NCBI RefSeq assembly: GCF_002482975.1
Contig: NZ_DLHA01000028.1
Span: 176,686-240,685 of the forward strand
Direction: 5' to 3'
DNA length: 64,000 bases
DNA from: Flavobacterium sp. UBA7680
Lineage (GTDB): Bacteria; Bacteroidota; Bacteroidia; Flavobacteriales; Flavobacteriaceae
Numbering within the stretch: position 1 is the first letter of the stretch; the number at the start of each line of letters is the position of its first letter. Made by a program: the position numbers and the translations under genes. Below are positions 43,495-53,900 of this stretch, piece after piece. The notes beneath the pieces were generated by a model. That model had not been told where the DNA came from, did not search any database, and worked only from the letters and a program-made list of their open reading frames with translations.

Positions 43495-44097
43495 CTAAGA
43501 GTTCATCATAGCTTTAAACCATTGTATAATCAATGTTTTTCTTTCTTCTGCAAAATCATTCATTTGACTTGGTGTCATAACTCCGGCTGATTCTAAAACC
43601 GGTTTTGCTATAAAAGGAAAAATACACATTGATAATAAATTGATTATAAAATGAAGCGGATTAATATCCGGTTTTCTTTCTTTCAATTGTTTTACAAAAA
43701 TAGATTCTGTCAATAATTTTCCGGCTTGTACTTTGTTCCCAAAATGTTCGGGATTATTTCTTATTTCGCTTAAAACAAATAATGGCAAACCCGGATTTTG
43801 GAGTAACATCGTGATATAATTATCGGCTATCAACGTTACTTTTTCTTCTATGGAAGTTGTATCACCATTCACTATGGGTGCAATTACACCAAATAATTTT
43901 GCCACTTTCTCTGACATTACCAATTCAAAAAGTTTTTCTTTGCTTCTGAAATAATAATTTAAGAGTGCCAGATTAATTCCTGCTTCTTCGGCAATATCAC
44001 GAGTACGCGTGGCAGAATATCCTTTTTGTGTAAATACTATTCTTGCTGCTTCTTTTATTTTTTCTTCGGTACTTGCGTCTTTGCTTTTTGGGGTCAT
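43495..44097 (-). CDS. TetR/AcrR family repressor of the efflux operon
   Basis: A 200-residue regulator from ATG 44097. The N-terminal helix-turn-helix reads IVFTQKGYSATRTRDIAEEAGINLALLNYYF, shown here by its core TRDIAEEAGI. It is transcribed in the same direction as the efflux operon and ends 66 bases before it. Two identical palindromes, one before each unit, make autoregulation and repression of the pump very likely. Confidence 0.9.
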   Translation of the reverse strand: MTPKSKDASTEEKIKEAARIVFTQKGYSATRTRDIAEEAGINLALLNYYFRSKEKLFELVMSEKVAKLFGVIAPIVNGDTTSIEEKVTLIADNYITMLLQNPGLPLFVLSEIRNNPEHFGNKVQAGKLLTESIFVKQLKERKPDINPLHFIINLLSMCIFPFIAKPVLESAGVMTPSQMNDFAEERKTLIIQWFKAMMNS

Positions 44098-44115
44098 AAT
44101 TTTGTAAATCTTCGG

Positions 44116-44167
44116 CAAAGATATAAATGATTTTTAATTAAACAAGAGATTTAATCAAATGATTAAA
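44116..44167 (-). promoter_or_regulatory. Promoter and operator (copy 2) of the efflux TetR gene
   Basis: On the minus strand TTG (44143-44145), 19 bases and TATCTTTG (44116-44123) form a good Bacteroidota promoter. The 18-base palindrome TTTAATCAAATGATTAAA (44150-44167) lies directly upstream of the -33 box. Confidence 0.7.
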
Positions 44168-44212
44168 AAATATTTTTAAACTAATACTAAGATTTTGAAG
44201 CATTTATACAAG

Positions 44213-44246
44213 AAATGCCTGTAAATTCGGGATTTACAGGCATTTT
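44213..44246. terminator. Terminator of the amino-sugar/PUL operon
   Basis: AAATGCCTGTAAAT pairs with ATTTACAGGCATTT around a 5-base loop, followed by TAG. It lies 58 bases behind the GH109-like stop. The U run is short, so termination may be partial. Confidence 0.6.
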
Positions 44247-44303
44247 AGATAACTAACAAATATTAACAATAAAAACTAAATGCTTACTAAAAAGTATTGT
44301 AGT

Positions 44304-45674
44304 TTATTTCGAAAATTCAACTGTATTTAATTTTTTCCAGCTTCCGCGGGTAAAGTCCGGGATTTCTACAGGAGCTGAATTATGATCTAAAGAGATTTCG
44401 GTTAACGGACTTAAACAAGACCATTCAGCTAAATCGTAAACATCCATATCAAGCGGAAGTCCTTTTTGCAGACAATAAAACATTCTGTAATCCATAATAA
44501 AATCCATTCCGCCATGACCGCCGACTTTTTTAGCCAGTTCTTCGATATCTTTTACGATTGGGTTTTTATATTTTTCCATTAAAATCTTTTTTACATCTTC
44601 CGAAACATATTCTTCTGCATTTAGATTTTGATAGTTTTTAGAAATTTCTGCTCCAACTTCTTTGGCATCAATTGCATAACCTTCTACCGGATATTTATTA
44701 GCAAATCCTTTTGTTCCAGATAATTGATACATTCTGCTGTAAGGTCTTGGACTTGTAACATCATGCTGAATCTGGATTGTTTTTCCCATTTCGGTACGAA
44801 TCATCGTCATGGTGTGATCTCCATTTCTAAAATCGGTTACGACTTCGCCTGTTTTTTCTTTTATAAAGGCAGGATTTCCAACTGCTTTTGTATCCATCGA
44901 AACCAGAAAATTCATTTTATCACCTCTATGAATATTTAATGCTAGACAAGCCGGGCCCATTCCGTGTGTTGGGTAAATATCTCCTCTGTGTTTACGGTTG
45001 TAATCCATTCTCCAGTTGTTCCAGTAATTTCCCCAATATGGCTGAAGTCCGTGAATATAAGAACCTTCTGCGTGAAGAATTTCTCCGAATACGCCTTGTT
45101 GTGCCATGTTTAATGTAGTCAATTCGAAGAAATCATACACACAGTTTTCCAGCATCATGCAGTGTTTACGTGTTTTTTCTGAAGTATCGATTATATCCCA
45201 GATTTCGTTCATGGTTAAAGCTCCCGGAACTTCTACCGCTACGTGTTTTCCGTCTTTCATGGCTTGCACCGCAATATTAGCGTGGTGTTTCCAGTCGGTT
45301 ACAATATAAACCAAATCAACGTTGTCTAATTTTGTTACTTTTTTCCAGGCATCTTCTCCAAAAAATTCCTGTGCTTTTGGGGCTCCAAGTTTAGCTAAAG
45401 TATCATTTGCTGCTTTTGTTCTTTCTTCGAGCATATCGCATAAGGCTACAATTTCTACTCCGGGAACATGCGGAATACGTCCTACGGCGCCCGTACCGCG
45501 CATTCCCAGACCAATAACTGCTACACGAACGTGCGGAATTGCCGGTGTTGCCAAGCGCAAAACATCGGTTTGTCCTTTGTCTCTTTTTGGTGCTTTTGTT
45601 TTAATAAGCTGCGCCGATGTGTCGCAGACTTTGAATAGCAAAAGTGCTATTAGTAAAAATCTTAAACTTTTCAT
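44304..45674 (-). CDS. GH109-type Gfo/Idh/MocA glycosidase (alpha-N-acetylgalactosaminidase family)
   Basis: A 456-residue exported enzyme with signal peptide (MKSLRFLLIALLLFKVCDTSA). The NAD-binding motif is GLGMRGTGA (about 55-63), followed by ALCDM. Family GH109 landmarks are seen in VEVPGA, IHGLQPYWGNYWNNWR, the HRGDIYPTHGMGP stretch and GHGGMDF near 385. GH109 enzymes remove terminal alpha-GalNAc by a redox mechanism with bound NAD. As the last gene of a SusC/SusD locus with a GalNAc/GlcNAc salvage set it probably frees GalNAc in the periplasm. The true sugar needs assay. Confidence 0.85.
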   Translation of the reverse strand: MKSLRFLLIALLLFKVCDTSAQLIKTKAPKRDKGQTDVLRLATPAIPHVRVAVIGLGMRGTGAVGRIPHVPGVEIVALCDMLEERTKAANDTLAKLGAPKAQEFFGEDAWKKVTKLDNVDLVYIVTDWKHHANIAVQAMKDGKHVAVEVPGALTMNEIWDIIDTSEKTRKHCMMLENCVYDFFELTTLNMAQQGVFGEILHAEGSYIHGLQPYWGNYWNNWRMDYNRKHRGDIYPTHGMGPACLALNIHRGDKMNFLVSMDTKAVGNPAFIKEKTGEVVTDFRNGDHTMTMIRTEMGKTIQIQHDVTSPRPYSRMYQLSGTKGFANKYPVEGYAIDAKEVGAEISKNYQNLNAEEYVSEDVKKILMEKYKNPIVKDIEELAKKVGGHGGMDFIMDYRMFYCLQKGLPLDMDVYDLAEWSCLSPLTEISLDHNSAPVEIPDFTRGSWKKLNTVEFSK

Positions 45675-45732
45675 TTTTTTTATTTTAGTGATATTTTTGT
45701 TTGAACGTTTTTATTTGTAACAATTTGTTTTA

Positions 45733-46830
45733 TTACACTTTTATATAGGTTTTGTTTTTGTGCATGTACCAAAGTATGAAATAAAGAATTCCGAATCCGG
45801 CTAAGTCGCAAAATGCGTCATAATAAGCTCCTGTAAATTGCTCAAAACCAAAGAAAATTTGTTTGGCTATTAAGGAGAAATTAAAAACATGTGAGCCAAC
45901 ATAAGCGGCGATTGCATTTAAACCGATTATTCGAAACGGATAAGCCCATTTTGTATAACCCTGAACGTCGACAAGCCAATAGAATAAAGCTAATAAAACA
46001 AAGCTGATTCCTGATGAAAAAATTACAAATGAACTTGTCCATATTTTTTTAATAATGGGATGCCAGATACCTATTATCAATGACAGCATAATTGCGGTTA
46101 CTCCAATTAAGAAAAGATATTGTGCTATTTTTTTTCTTGAAAGTGAAGATAAGAGCAATTCTCCTGCAAACAATCCTGATAATGTTGTGGCTGTAAATCC
46201 TAAGCCTGTTAAAAGCCAAGAATACTGTGTTTGATCGTAAAACGGTCCAAAAACCTGCTGATCAATAAATATGGGAAGATTTTTTTCTGGTAATAATTCG
46301 AAAGTGTGACCAAAGTAACTCGGAATTGATAATAATACGGCATACAGAACGAGACAAATTACAAAGAAGATGTATCTTCCTTTTCTTGACAAATTCAGAT
46401 ATGCAATACAGGAAAATAAATATCCAACGGCAATGGCCTGAAGTGTATTACTGAAAATGTGAAACTTTGAAATATTCAATTCGAGAAGATTTCCCTGCAC
46501 GATCCAGCCTAATATAAACAGTACTATAAATCGCTTTAGAATGTGTCTGTATAGTTTAAAATCTGAATACGTTTCTTTACTTCTTTTTCCTAATGAAAAC
46601 GGAATTACAACGCCTACAACAAATAAGAATAAGGGCATTATGACATCATACAAATGAAAACCAATCCATTCCGGATGTTCGAACTGGTCGGCCAGCGTTT
46701 TTGTTAAACTGGTATTTGCCGCTGTATTCAAATTATAGAAAAATCGGTCTGCTACTATAATCATCAAAAGATCAAATCCTCGCAGTACGTCTACAGACAT
46801 TAATCGGTTATTGGCAATTGTTTTAGTCAT
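45733..46830 (-). CDS. NagX/HGSNAT-like membrane acetyltransferase (DUF5009 type)
   Basis: A 365-residue membrane protein with about ten helices. RLMSVDVLRGFDLLMII at the start and an extracytoplasmic His in WIGFHLYDVIMPLF are hallmarks of the heparan-alpha-glucosaminide N-acetyltransferase family. Bacterial relatives (NagX) occur in amino-sugar loci and may acetylate glucosamine at the membrane with cytoplasmic acetyl-CoA. Here it would convert free amino sugars to the N-acetyl form before uptake. It is cotranscribed with GH109. Confidence 0.83.
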   Translation of the reverse strand: MTKTIANNRLMSVDVLRGFDLLMIIVADRFFYNLNTAANTSLTKTLADQFEHPEWIGFHLYDVIMPLFLFVVGVVIPFSLGKRSKETYSDFKLYRHILKRFIVLFILGWIVQGNLLELNISKFHIFSNTLQAIAVGYLFSCIAYLNLSRKGRYIFFVICLVLYAVLLSIPSYFGHTFELLPEKNLPIFIDQQVFGPFYDQTQYSWLLTGLGFTATTLSGLFAGELLLSSLSRKKIAQYLFLIGVTAIMLSLIIGIWHPIIKKIWTSSFVIFSSGISFVLLALFYWLVDVQGYTKWAYPFRIIGLNAIAAYVGSHVFNFSLIAKQIFFGFEQFTGAYYDAFCDLAGFGILYFILWYMHKNKTYIKV

Positions 46831-46850
46831 TTACTTCTTTTTAAAAATTA

Positions 46851-46990
46851 TTTTAACACATAGGAACATAGGCTTTTTTTTAATGGGAAAGGCGTTTCAC
46901 TTGTTTAAACAAACATAGACTATGCGAAAAATCCTGATTTTATTTAGATCTCTGGTCAAGCCTTAAAATCTATGCTTCTATGTGTTAAAA
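46851..46990. repeat. AACACATAGGAACATAG element, copy 1
   Basis: About 140 bases with terminal inverted repeats (TTTTAACACATAGGAACATA on the left, ATGCTTCTATGTGTTAAA on the right). A related unit lies at 60047-60185 with the same ends and a shared inner GGCGTTTCACTTG. It sits directly before the NagX-like gene. No frame is present. Confidence 0.65.
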
Positions 46991-47023
46991 AAATTGTGCT
47001 CAACAGAGCTAATTTATATTTAC

Positions 47024-47102
47024 TCGATAGCTTATGCCATTTGGCTTAAAAATTAATCTCCAAAAAACTCTTCGCCAAATGGCACATTTTGACCGGCTAT
47101 CG
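47024..47102. other. Two-stem structured region after the PKD lipoprotein gene
   Basis: CGATAGC (47024-47030) pairs with GCTATCG (47096-47102), and inside it GCCATTTGGC (47036-47045) pairs with GCCAAATGGC (47074-47083). The whole folds into a long interrupted hairpin directly behind the PKD gene stop. No T run follows. It may set the mRNA level between the outer-membrane part and the following enzyme genes. Confidence 0.45.
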
Positions 47103-47110
47103 ATGACAAA

Positions 47111-47986
47111 CTACAATTGTAATGTAGAGAACTTAGGCGCTTCCGGGAAGTTGGCAACTAATCCCCATCCTCCATTCATTTCTGTAATTGCAATACCTAT
47201 TGAACTTCCTAATGTTCCTAACTGTGTTTTCGGAATACTGAATTCGATCGCATTTGTGGTGTCGTTTAAACTCACAATTGATGATGCTTTTAAATTTGCA
47301 CCAGAACCTGCAATTCCTGCCCAGCCCCAGCCTCCGTTTGGATCGGTGTGGTTATAAAATTGTCCCCAGCCGTTGGTTACTACCGGACCTTCGAATAAAA
47401 ATTCGGCTCCAGAACCTTGTGCCCAATTGCTGTGTAAAAATCCTGTTTGGGTATTTCCATCGGTATTGATGTACATGTCAACCAATTCCATCAGCATTTT
47501 TTTGTTTCCTTCTAAATACACATTTACATTTGGACCTCCTGCCCAGATTTTAATTTTCTGGATTGAACCATTTCCTAATGTATTTTGATCTGTTACGGCA
47601 ACATCATCCCAATCTGTAAATTTTCCGTCGATTTTGATATCTATGATTATAATTCTTGGGGCAGTTATGGTTTTAGTGATAAAAGCTTCTTCGCCGTTTT
47701 CATTAGTTACGGTTAATGAAACTCTGATTTCACCTCCAATTTTATAGGTGTAAACTGGATCTTTTTCGCCAGATGTATAATATAAATCTCCAAAATCCCA
47801 TCTGTACTTTGTACCGTTTGTGGAAAGATTGGTAAAGGTAAACGTGCTTCCGTCATTTGTAAATGAGAAATCTGCGGTTGGTTTTGTTGCCGAATCGTCT
47901 GATGAAGCATTATCGCTCGAACAAGCCGTTAGCAATAACAAAGCGACAAGCAATGTTATGTATTTGGTTAGTTTTATTTTTTTCAT
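47111..47986 (-). CDS. PKD-domain surface lipoprotein
   Basis: A 291-residue lipoprotein: lipobox LLTACSS, then an Asp/Ser-rich linker, a PKD domain (about residues 37-108, with the WDFGD motif) and a C-terminal beta-rich domain (about 115-291) with WDDVAV and WGQFYNHTD, similar to carbohydrate-binding or CBM9-like folds. In SusC/D loci such genes take the place of SusE/SusF, the glycan-binding surface proteins. It is 26 bases behind the DUF4832 gene. Confidence 0.8.
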   Translation of the reverse strand: MKKIKLTKYITLLVALLLLTACSSDNASSDDSATKPTADFSFTNDGSTFTFTNLSTNGTKYRWDFGDLYYTSGEKDPVYTYKIGGEIRVSLTVTNENGEEAFITKTITAPRIIIIDIKIDGKFTDWDDVAVTDQNTLGNGSIQKIKIWAGGPNVNVYLEGNKKMLMELVDMYINTDGNTQTGFLHSNWAQGSGAEFLFEGPVVTNGWGQFYNHTDPNGGWGWAGIAGSGANLKASSIVSLNDTTNAIEFSIPKTQLGTLGSSIGIAITEMNGGWGLVANFPEAPKFSTLQL

Positions 47987-48012
47987 GGTTTTTAATTTAA
48001 ATGTTTTAATAA

Positions 48013-49383
48013 CTATTTAATGATAACCGTTTGTGATAATTTATTGAATCCAGTTGCGGCTTCCCATACTCCTGTATTCGCAAAACGAATACAATAATCT
48101 GGTCTGTCAACTAGTTTTGTTGAACTGTCTTCTATCTTTAATAACAATTCATAAGTTCCTGCCGGAATTCCGGATAAGCTCACCGATTCTTTTAAATCGT
48201 ACGTTACTCTTGGCACTACTTTTCTAACATCGAAGTTTAATTTTTTCTTATAAACCGTTCCGCCAGAAGCTGCTCTTAAAATTAAATAAGCATTTTTTGG
48301 ATTGTAAACTGGGGCAAAACCACCATTATTCAATAATGCTTGAAACTCTAAAGTTCCATTTACTGCTGCTTCTTTTTTTAGACTTGAAGATGCTAATGAA
48401 AGTCTGTAACCCAGTTTTCTTTCAAAATCTGTAAAGCAGTTATTGTTTCTCCATTCCTGTAAAACCGGACCGTAATAATCTAGGTTTAAATACGTCCATT
48501 TTAACATTGTCATTTCTTTTTCGGCAATGCTGCAACTTGCGATTGGCACATCTACGGGCGGACAAGTTTCTCCTCCTGTTGGGACATAAAGGGCTTCGTT
48601 GCTTATGTATGTTTTTTCAGAAGTGATATCTATGTATGTTCCGTAATCATCAACACTTGCCATAAAACAATCATTATGAAAACCTAAACGAGCTGTATTT
48701 GAAGTTCCGTAACCAACGTTCGCGTCCATTGCAATTGTAGTTGCAACATAGTCTTGTTTGATTTTTGGAGTTCTTAACTGAATTTTTACTTCTTTTGGAA
48801 AAGAGGCTAAAAGTTTGTCTATAATCAGTTTTTTGTTTGCCGGCGTTGTAAGCTGGTTTGTAGTATAATACCATTCTCCCCAAGCTCCAACAAATCCTGC
48901 CTGAACAAAAGCAATTACATCTTTGTTTTCTTCCAAAATTGGTTTCAACTGATCTAAATGTCCAGAGATTACGGCTACAGAAGCATCTGAACCATCTTGT
49001 GCATCTGTATACGCAAAACGCAAAACACATTTTAAACCTGATTCTCTTAAACGTGTAAAATCGGTTTTGATAAGATCTAATTGTGTCTGGCTTAAAGCCG
49101 AAGTTTTAAACTTTTCCAAATAATACAAACGCAGAATAAGGCTTACATTTTCTTTTTTCAGATTATTTAAAGAGGCTGCTGTCATTGCTGCGCCTTCTGA
49201 ATTTACCTGCCACGTATGCATAAATCCACGCTCCGGATTTGTGAACACTTCGTTAGAAGCGGTGTAAGTTACTTTTTCAACTCCGTTTACTTGTTCGCCT
49301 CCTTCATTTTTGTCACCTCCATCGCTTTGACAGCTTGATGCGACATTAAGAAAAAGGCAGATTAACATTAGTAAATTTTTCAT
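48013..49383 (-). CDS. DUF4832/DUF4874 lipoprotein, putative glycoside hydrolase
   Basis: A 456-residue lipoprotein (lipobox ASSCQS). The DUF4874 start is seen as TNPERGFMHTWQ (about 50-60), followed by a TIM-barrel-like pattern: VSLILRLYYLEKF, CVLRFAYTD, VIAFVQAGFVGAWGEWYYT with a Trp-Gly-Glu-Trp, and DANVGYGTS. The C-terminal DUF4832 part contains the strands NGTLEFQALLNNGG. The family occurs in sugar-utilisation loci and in exopolysaccharide clusters, and the Glu in GEWY is a candidate catalytic residue. No activity is proven. Confidence 0.83.
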   Translation of the reverse strand: MKNLLMLICLFLNVASSCQSDGGDKNEGGEQVNGVEKVTYTASNEVFTNPERGFMHTWQVNSEGAAMTAASLNNLKKENVSLILRLYYLEKFKTSALSQTQLDLIKTDFTRLRESGLKCVLRFAYTDAQDGSDASVAVISGHLDQLKPILEENKDVIAFVQAGFVGAWGEWYYTTNQLTTPANKKLIIDKLLASFPKEVKIQLRTPKIKQDYVATTIAMDANVGYGTSNTARLGFHNDCFMASVDDYGTYIDITSEKTYISNEALYVPTGGETCPPVDVPIASCSIAEKEMTMLKWTYLNLDYYGPVLQEWRNNNCFTDFERKLGYRLSLASSSLKKEAAVNGTLEFQALLNNGGFAPVYNPKNAYLILRAASGGTVYKKKLNFDVRKVVPRVTYDLKESVSLSGIPAGTYELLLKIEDSSTKLVDRPDYCIRFANTGVWEAATGFNKLSQTVIIK

Positions 49384-49448
49384 TTTTTGTATAATTAAAT
49401 TATCTGATTTATTTTATTCCTTCACCAATTGTGATATCCGTCTTCTAA

Positions 49449-50921
49449 TTAATTATATCCAGGATTCTGAATAAATTTACCTTTCCCTTCACTTATTCTG
49501 TCTAAAGAAAATGGGAACAACGCTTTGTATGGAGCACTTTGACTTGCTGCACCATTTAAGTCAAGAGCATGTTCTGTATATTTTCCGTGTCTGATTAAGT
49601 CCGAACGATATTGTCCGTTTTCACACCAGTATTCGTGTGATCTTTCTAAAAGAATCATATCATTGAATTTGGCAAGTGTGTTGTAATTAACTAATTGAAT
49701 TTCACTGATTTTAGCTCTTTTTCTCACGATGTTTACCAAGTCAATTGCTTCTTGTGTTGGCGTTCCGGTTTTGTTAACCAATGCTTCTGCTTTTGATAAT
49801 ATTACATCTGCATAACGATATACCACAATATCTACTGTTGTTAAAGCTGTTGTTCTGGCGGCATCTGGATGAATTTTTAACGGAATTGGCCCTAACTGCA
49901 TGTAATTAGCAGGATTTGCTCTGTTGTACGTTACACCATCTGTTCCTGTAAACTCGGCAATAAGTGCCGTTTTACGAATATCTGTTGCTTCAAAAGAATC
50001 ATAAAATTTCCATGAACTTTGAATAGTTCCATAACCTCCGCGTTCAGGGTAATTAGCAGGCAATACCATTAACTGCCATTGGTTTTCACTTGTTCCTGCA
50101 TAATCTGCCGGAACTGCCCAAATTACTTCTTTGCTGTTTACAGGAGGTTTAACATCCCATAATCCAACATAATCTGCGTCTAATCCGTAGTAGTTCATTG
50201 TCATGATTGCATTAGCTTGTTCTTCAACATCTGCCCATCTTTTTTCATGCAGATATAATCTTATTAAGACCATTCTTGCCATTCCGTTGCTGAATCTTCC
50301 GTATGGTGTGTCGCCCGGAGCTTTTAAATCTGCTGCGGCTTCTTTAAGGTCTTTTTCAATAAAGCTTACCATTTCTGCATTTGAAAGTCTGGCCAAAGGC
50401 ACTTCGTTCAAAGGGCTTTTAAGAATCTCAAGAGGTGCTACAACAAGCGGTCCGTATAAATCAAAAAGCTCATAGGCTAATAATCCTCTTGCACATTTAA
50501 TTTCGGCAATAGCATTTTTCTTAACCAGTTCGTTTACATTGGCATTTTGTATTCTGTCAATGCTCAAAGTCATACTGCTTATTTTGTTGTAGAACACATC
50601 ATAAAATCTTGTAAAAGAAGTAGAACTTGTTTTGTAGCTGTGTAATGATGCTTCTTGCTGTACGCCGTAAGGTCCCTGAAGAATTTCTGTCGTGGCATCA
50701 AGTATAAACATTAATCCGTTTTCTGAAGTAGAATGAATACCGTTTCCGTAAGAACCTCTTAGCGGATAGTAGGCAGAAGCTACTATTGCCTGAACATCAG
50801 CCTCCGATTTAGGAAATATACTCGGATTAATCTCATCGTAATTGATAGACTCAATATCTTCATTACATCCTGAGAAAACTAGTAATAGTAAAACTATTGT
50901 ATAATTTTTTAAATTTTTCAT
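49449..50921 (-). CDS. SusD/RagB family nutrient-binding lipoprotein
   Basis: A 490-residue lipoprotein from ATG 50921 with lipobox VFSGC. The SusD features are present: an N-terminal helix with YYPLRG, tetratricopeptide-like helices with ALAYELFDLYG-type segments, and the C-terminal RSHEYWCENGQYRSDLIRHG. SusD proteins cover the SusC transporter and bind glycan at the cell surface. It starts 10 bases after susC. Confidence 0.93.
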   Translation of the reverse strand: MKNLKNYTIVLLLLVFSGCNEDIESINYDEINPSIFPKSEADVQAIVASAYYPLRGSYGNGIHSTSENGLMFILDATTEILQGPYGVQQEASLHSYKTSSTSFTRFYDVFYNKISSMTLSIDRIQNANVNELVKKNAIAEIKCARGLLAYELFDLYGPLVVAPLEILKSPLNEVPLARLSNAEMVSFIEKDLKEAAADLKAPGDTPYGRFSNGMARMVLIRLYLHEKRWADVEEQANAIMTMNYYGLDADYVGLWDVKPPVNSKEVIWAVPADYAGTSENQWQLMVLPANYPERGGYGTIQSSWKFYDSFEATDIRKTALIAEFTGTDGVTYNRANPANYMQLGPIPLKIHPDAARTTALTTVDIVVYRYADVILSKAEALVNKTGTPTQEAIDLVNIVRKRAKISEIQLVNYNTLAKFNDMILLERSHEYWCENGQYRSDLIRHGKYTEHALDLNGAASQSAPYKALFPFSLDRISEGKGKFIQNPGYN

Positions 50922-50931
50922 GTCTTTTTGA

Positions 50932-53900
50932 TTAAAACTTAAGATCAATTCCTACTGTGTATGTTTTTACATTTGGATATGCTGCTGCATAACCATCTGT
51001 TTCAGGATCTATACCATCATATTTTGTAATAGTAAAAAGGTTTTGTCCATCAAGTCTAATGGCAGCTCCCTGCATGTATTTACCAAACCATCTTTGCGGA
51101 AAATTATAGCTTAGCGATACGCTTTGTAAACGAACAAACGAAGCATTCTGCATAAAGAAATCACCTGAACCATATTGTGTATATCCAAAGTGTGAACCCG
51201 GACGTGTGTTTGTTGGATTATCCGGTGTCCATCTGTCGTAAACACTTCTTAATGCATTTCTTCCATTTTGTGCTACTCCTACTGCAGTTACACCATAAGT
51301 AAAATCGGTTTGATCTACAATTTTTCGTCCAAACATTCCATTAAAAACAAAATTCAATTGAAAGTTTTTCCAGATAATTGTATTGCTTAAACCCGCAGAA
51401 AAATCAGGATCTGCCGAGCCAAGTAAAACAGTATCAGCTTCGTCAATTTTTCCGTCTGGTGCTCCTGTTCTTAAAAACACTCCTTTTTCATCTGTAACCG
51501 GATTTCCTGATGCATCTCTAACGAAACCGTTAAGATCTTTTATTTTAATTTGTCCCGGATATAAATCTGGCTGTGCCGGAACTACTTCTCCAATCTGCAT
51601 AATACCATCTGCAATTTGGCTGTATTGTGCGCGTACCGGATCGTTGTAACTCATATATACTGAAGGTTTCCAGTCTGGAGCTCTTTCTTTCCAATTCGTT
51701 TTATATTGTGAATATGTAAAAGTTGTATTCCATTTAAAATCCTGAGTATCGATATTTTTTGAAGTTAAGGTAACCTCAACACCTTTAGTTTGTGTACTTC
51801 CTATATTTGCCCAAACGGTATTGATTTCATGATAACTATTAATAGGTTTTTCCATTAATAAATCAGAAACTACTCTTTCATATACCTCTACCGAACCTGA
51901 AATTCTTCTGTTTAATAATTCAAAATCAACACCAAAATTCTTTTCTGTAGTTGTTTCCCATTTCAAATCAGGATTTTCTAATCTGCTGGCAAATACTCCA
52001 GTCCAAATTGATTCATCTGAGTTTAAATAAGCTGGCTGTGCATAAAATGCCCCTTTAGAAAGACCGGCAGAATTACCCACAGAACCATAACCAAATCGCA
52101 GTTTAAGTTGTGATACATAATCTGTAATACCTTTCATGAATGATTCTTGCGACACATCCCAACCCACCGAAATTGATGGAAACAAAGCATATTTTTTATT
52201 TGCTGCAAAGAAACTTACTCCGTCACGACGTATGGTAGAAGTTAACAGATATTTGTCTTTATAAGAGTAGTTTACTCTTGAAAAATACGAACGATAACTG
52301 TCTTCATTTTTTGATGATGTCGTTAATTTCGTTCCTGCTCCCGCATTCATGTTATGCCATAAAAAAGCATCTGTAATAAAATTACTGTTTCCTAATGATG
52401 CTCTTTCATTTCTGTAGGTTGACTGAGAATAACCTGCCATAAAAGTAAAAGAGTTGTCGTCTCCAATTTTTGTATTATAGGTTAATATAACATCTAATAA
52501 ATCATCATTCTTTTTTTGTGTATTGAAAGTTGCTTTACCATTTTCTAATTGCCCATACAGTGTCGTTCTTGGCAAATAATTACCTCTGCTTGTTTCTCCC
52601 TGATCAAAACCTGCCTGAACTCTTGCAGTAAGACCTTTTAATGGTTTAATTTCTGCATAAAAATTGGTCAATGTTCTGTCTATTACTCCTTCGTCTGTAA
52701 TAGTTAACAATGAGTATGGATTTGGTTCTAAAGCATTATCCGGGTTAATTGGATAATTACCAAATTCATCAATTGCTGCAATATTGGGACTTTGCTGTAT
52801 AGCAGATCTTATAATTCCTGAATTTTCAAATTGATCGCCCCCTAATTGTGAGTTTTGATTTTTGATTCGGCTTTTAGTCATGTTCATTCCAAAAGTGACA
52901 TAATCTGTTAATTTTTGATCAATGCTAAAATGAACCGTACTTCTTTTTAATCCTGAATTTTTAACAATTCCTTCCTGATTGAATAAGTTTCCTGATAAAA
53001 AATATTTAGTCGATTTTGTTCCGCCTCGTATAGAAAGGTTATTTTGCTGAACCATTCCATCTCTTGTCACTAGTCCAAGCCAGTCTGTTCCTTTTCCGGC
53101 ATTTCTAATCTGCTCGTCAGAGTAGAATCTTTTAAACGGAATTCCATTTACTGGTGCAGCATTTGCTTCTTCCAATGTTTTTGGAGAATATGGATATACT
53201 TTATTAATAAATTCCCAGTTCTCTCTGGCAGCGTCATTTCGTAACTGCATCCATTCCTGCAAATCCAGCACCTCATAACTATCATTGTATTTTTGATACG
53301 AATAAGAACCAGAATAATCAACTCTTACATCTCCTTCTTTTCCTTTTTTAGTCGTAATCATAATAACACCATTTGCAGCTCTTGCACCATAAATTGCAGA
53401 AGCACTGGCATCTTTTAAAACCTCTATAGATTCGATATCATTTGGGTTAAATGAGTTTAGAATACTCTGCGTACCGCCATCATAGCGGTTTCCTGTTCCC
53501 GGCTGCTGTAAATTTGTAACCGGAAATCCATCAATAACAACTAAAGGATCATTGCTTGCATTAATAGAACCCGCACCACGAATCTGGATATTAAATCCAC
53601 CACCTGGTTGGGCGCTGTTTTGTACAATTTGCAAACCCGCCACTTTTCCCTGAAGTGCTGTTAAAACTGATGGTGCTGAAGATAAAGTAAGTGTTTCTCC
53701 TTTTACAGAAGACATTGCTCCTAATACATTTTTCTTCTTTTGAGTTCCGTAACCTACAATAATAACCTCATTTAAACTTTTTGACGATGGTACTAATGAG
53801 ACTTTAATTGTGGTTTGTCCGGCAATTGCCACTTCTTTCGTTTCGTAACCTACATACGAAAACAAAAGCGCTTCTGTAGCGGCAGGAACTACTATTGTAT

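Noticed and set aside
45322..45720. 132-codon open frame antisense to the GH109-like gene
   Set aside because: It mirrors the codon pattern of the strongly supported minus-strand gene, and its product (rich in Ser/Pro/Thr) has no domain-like features.
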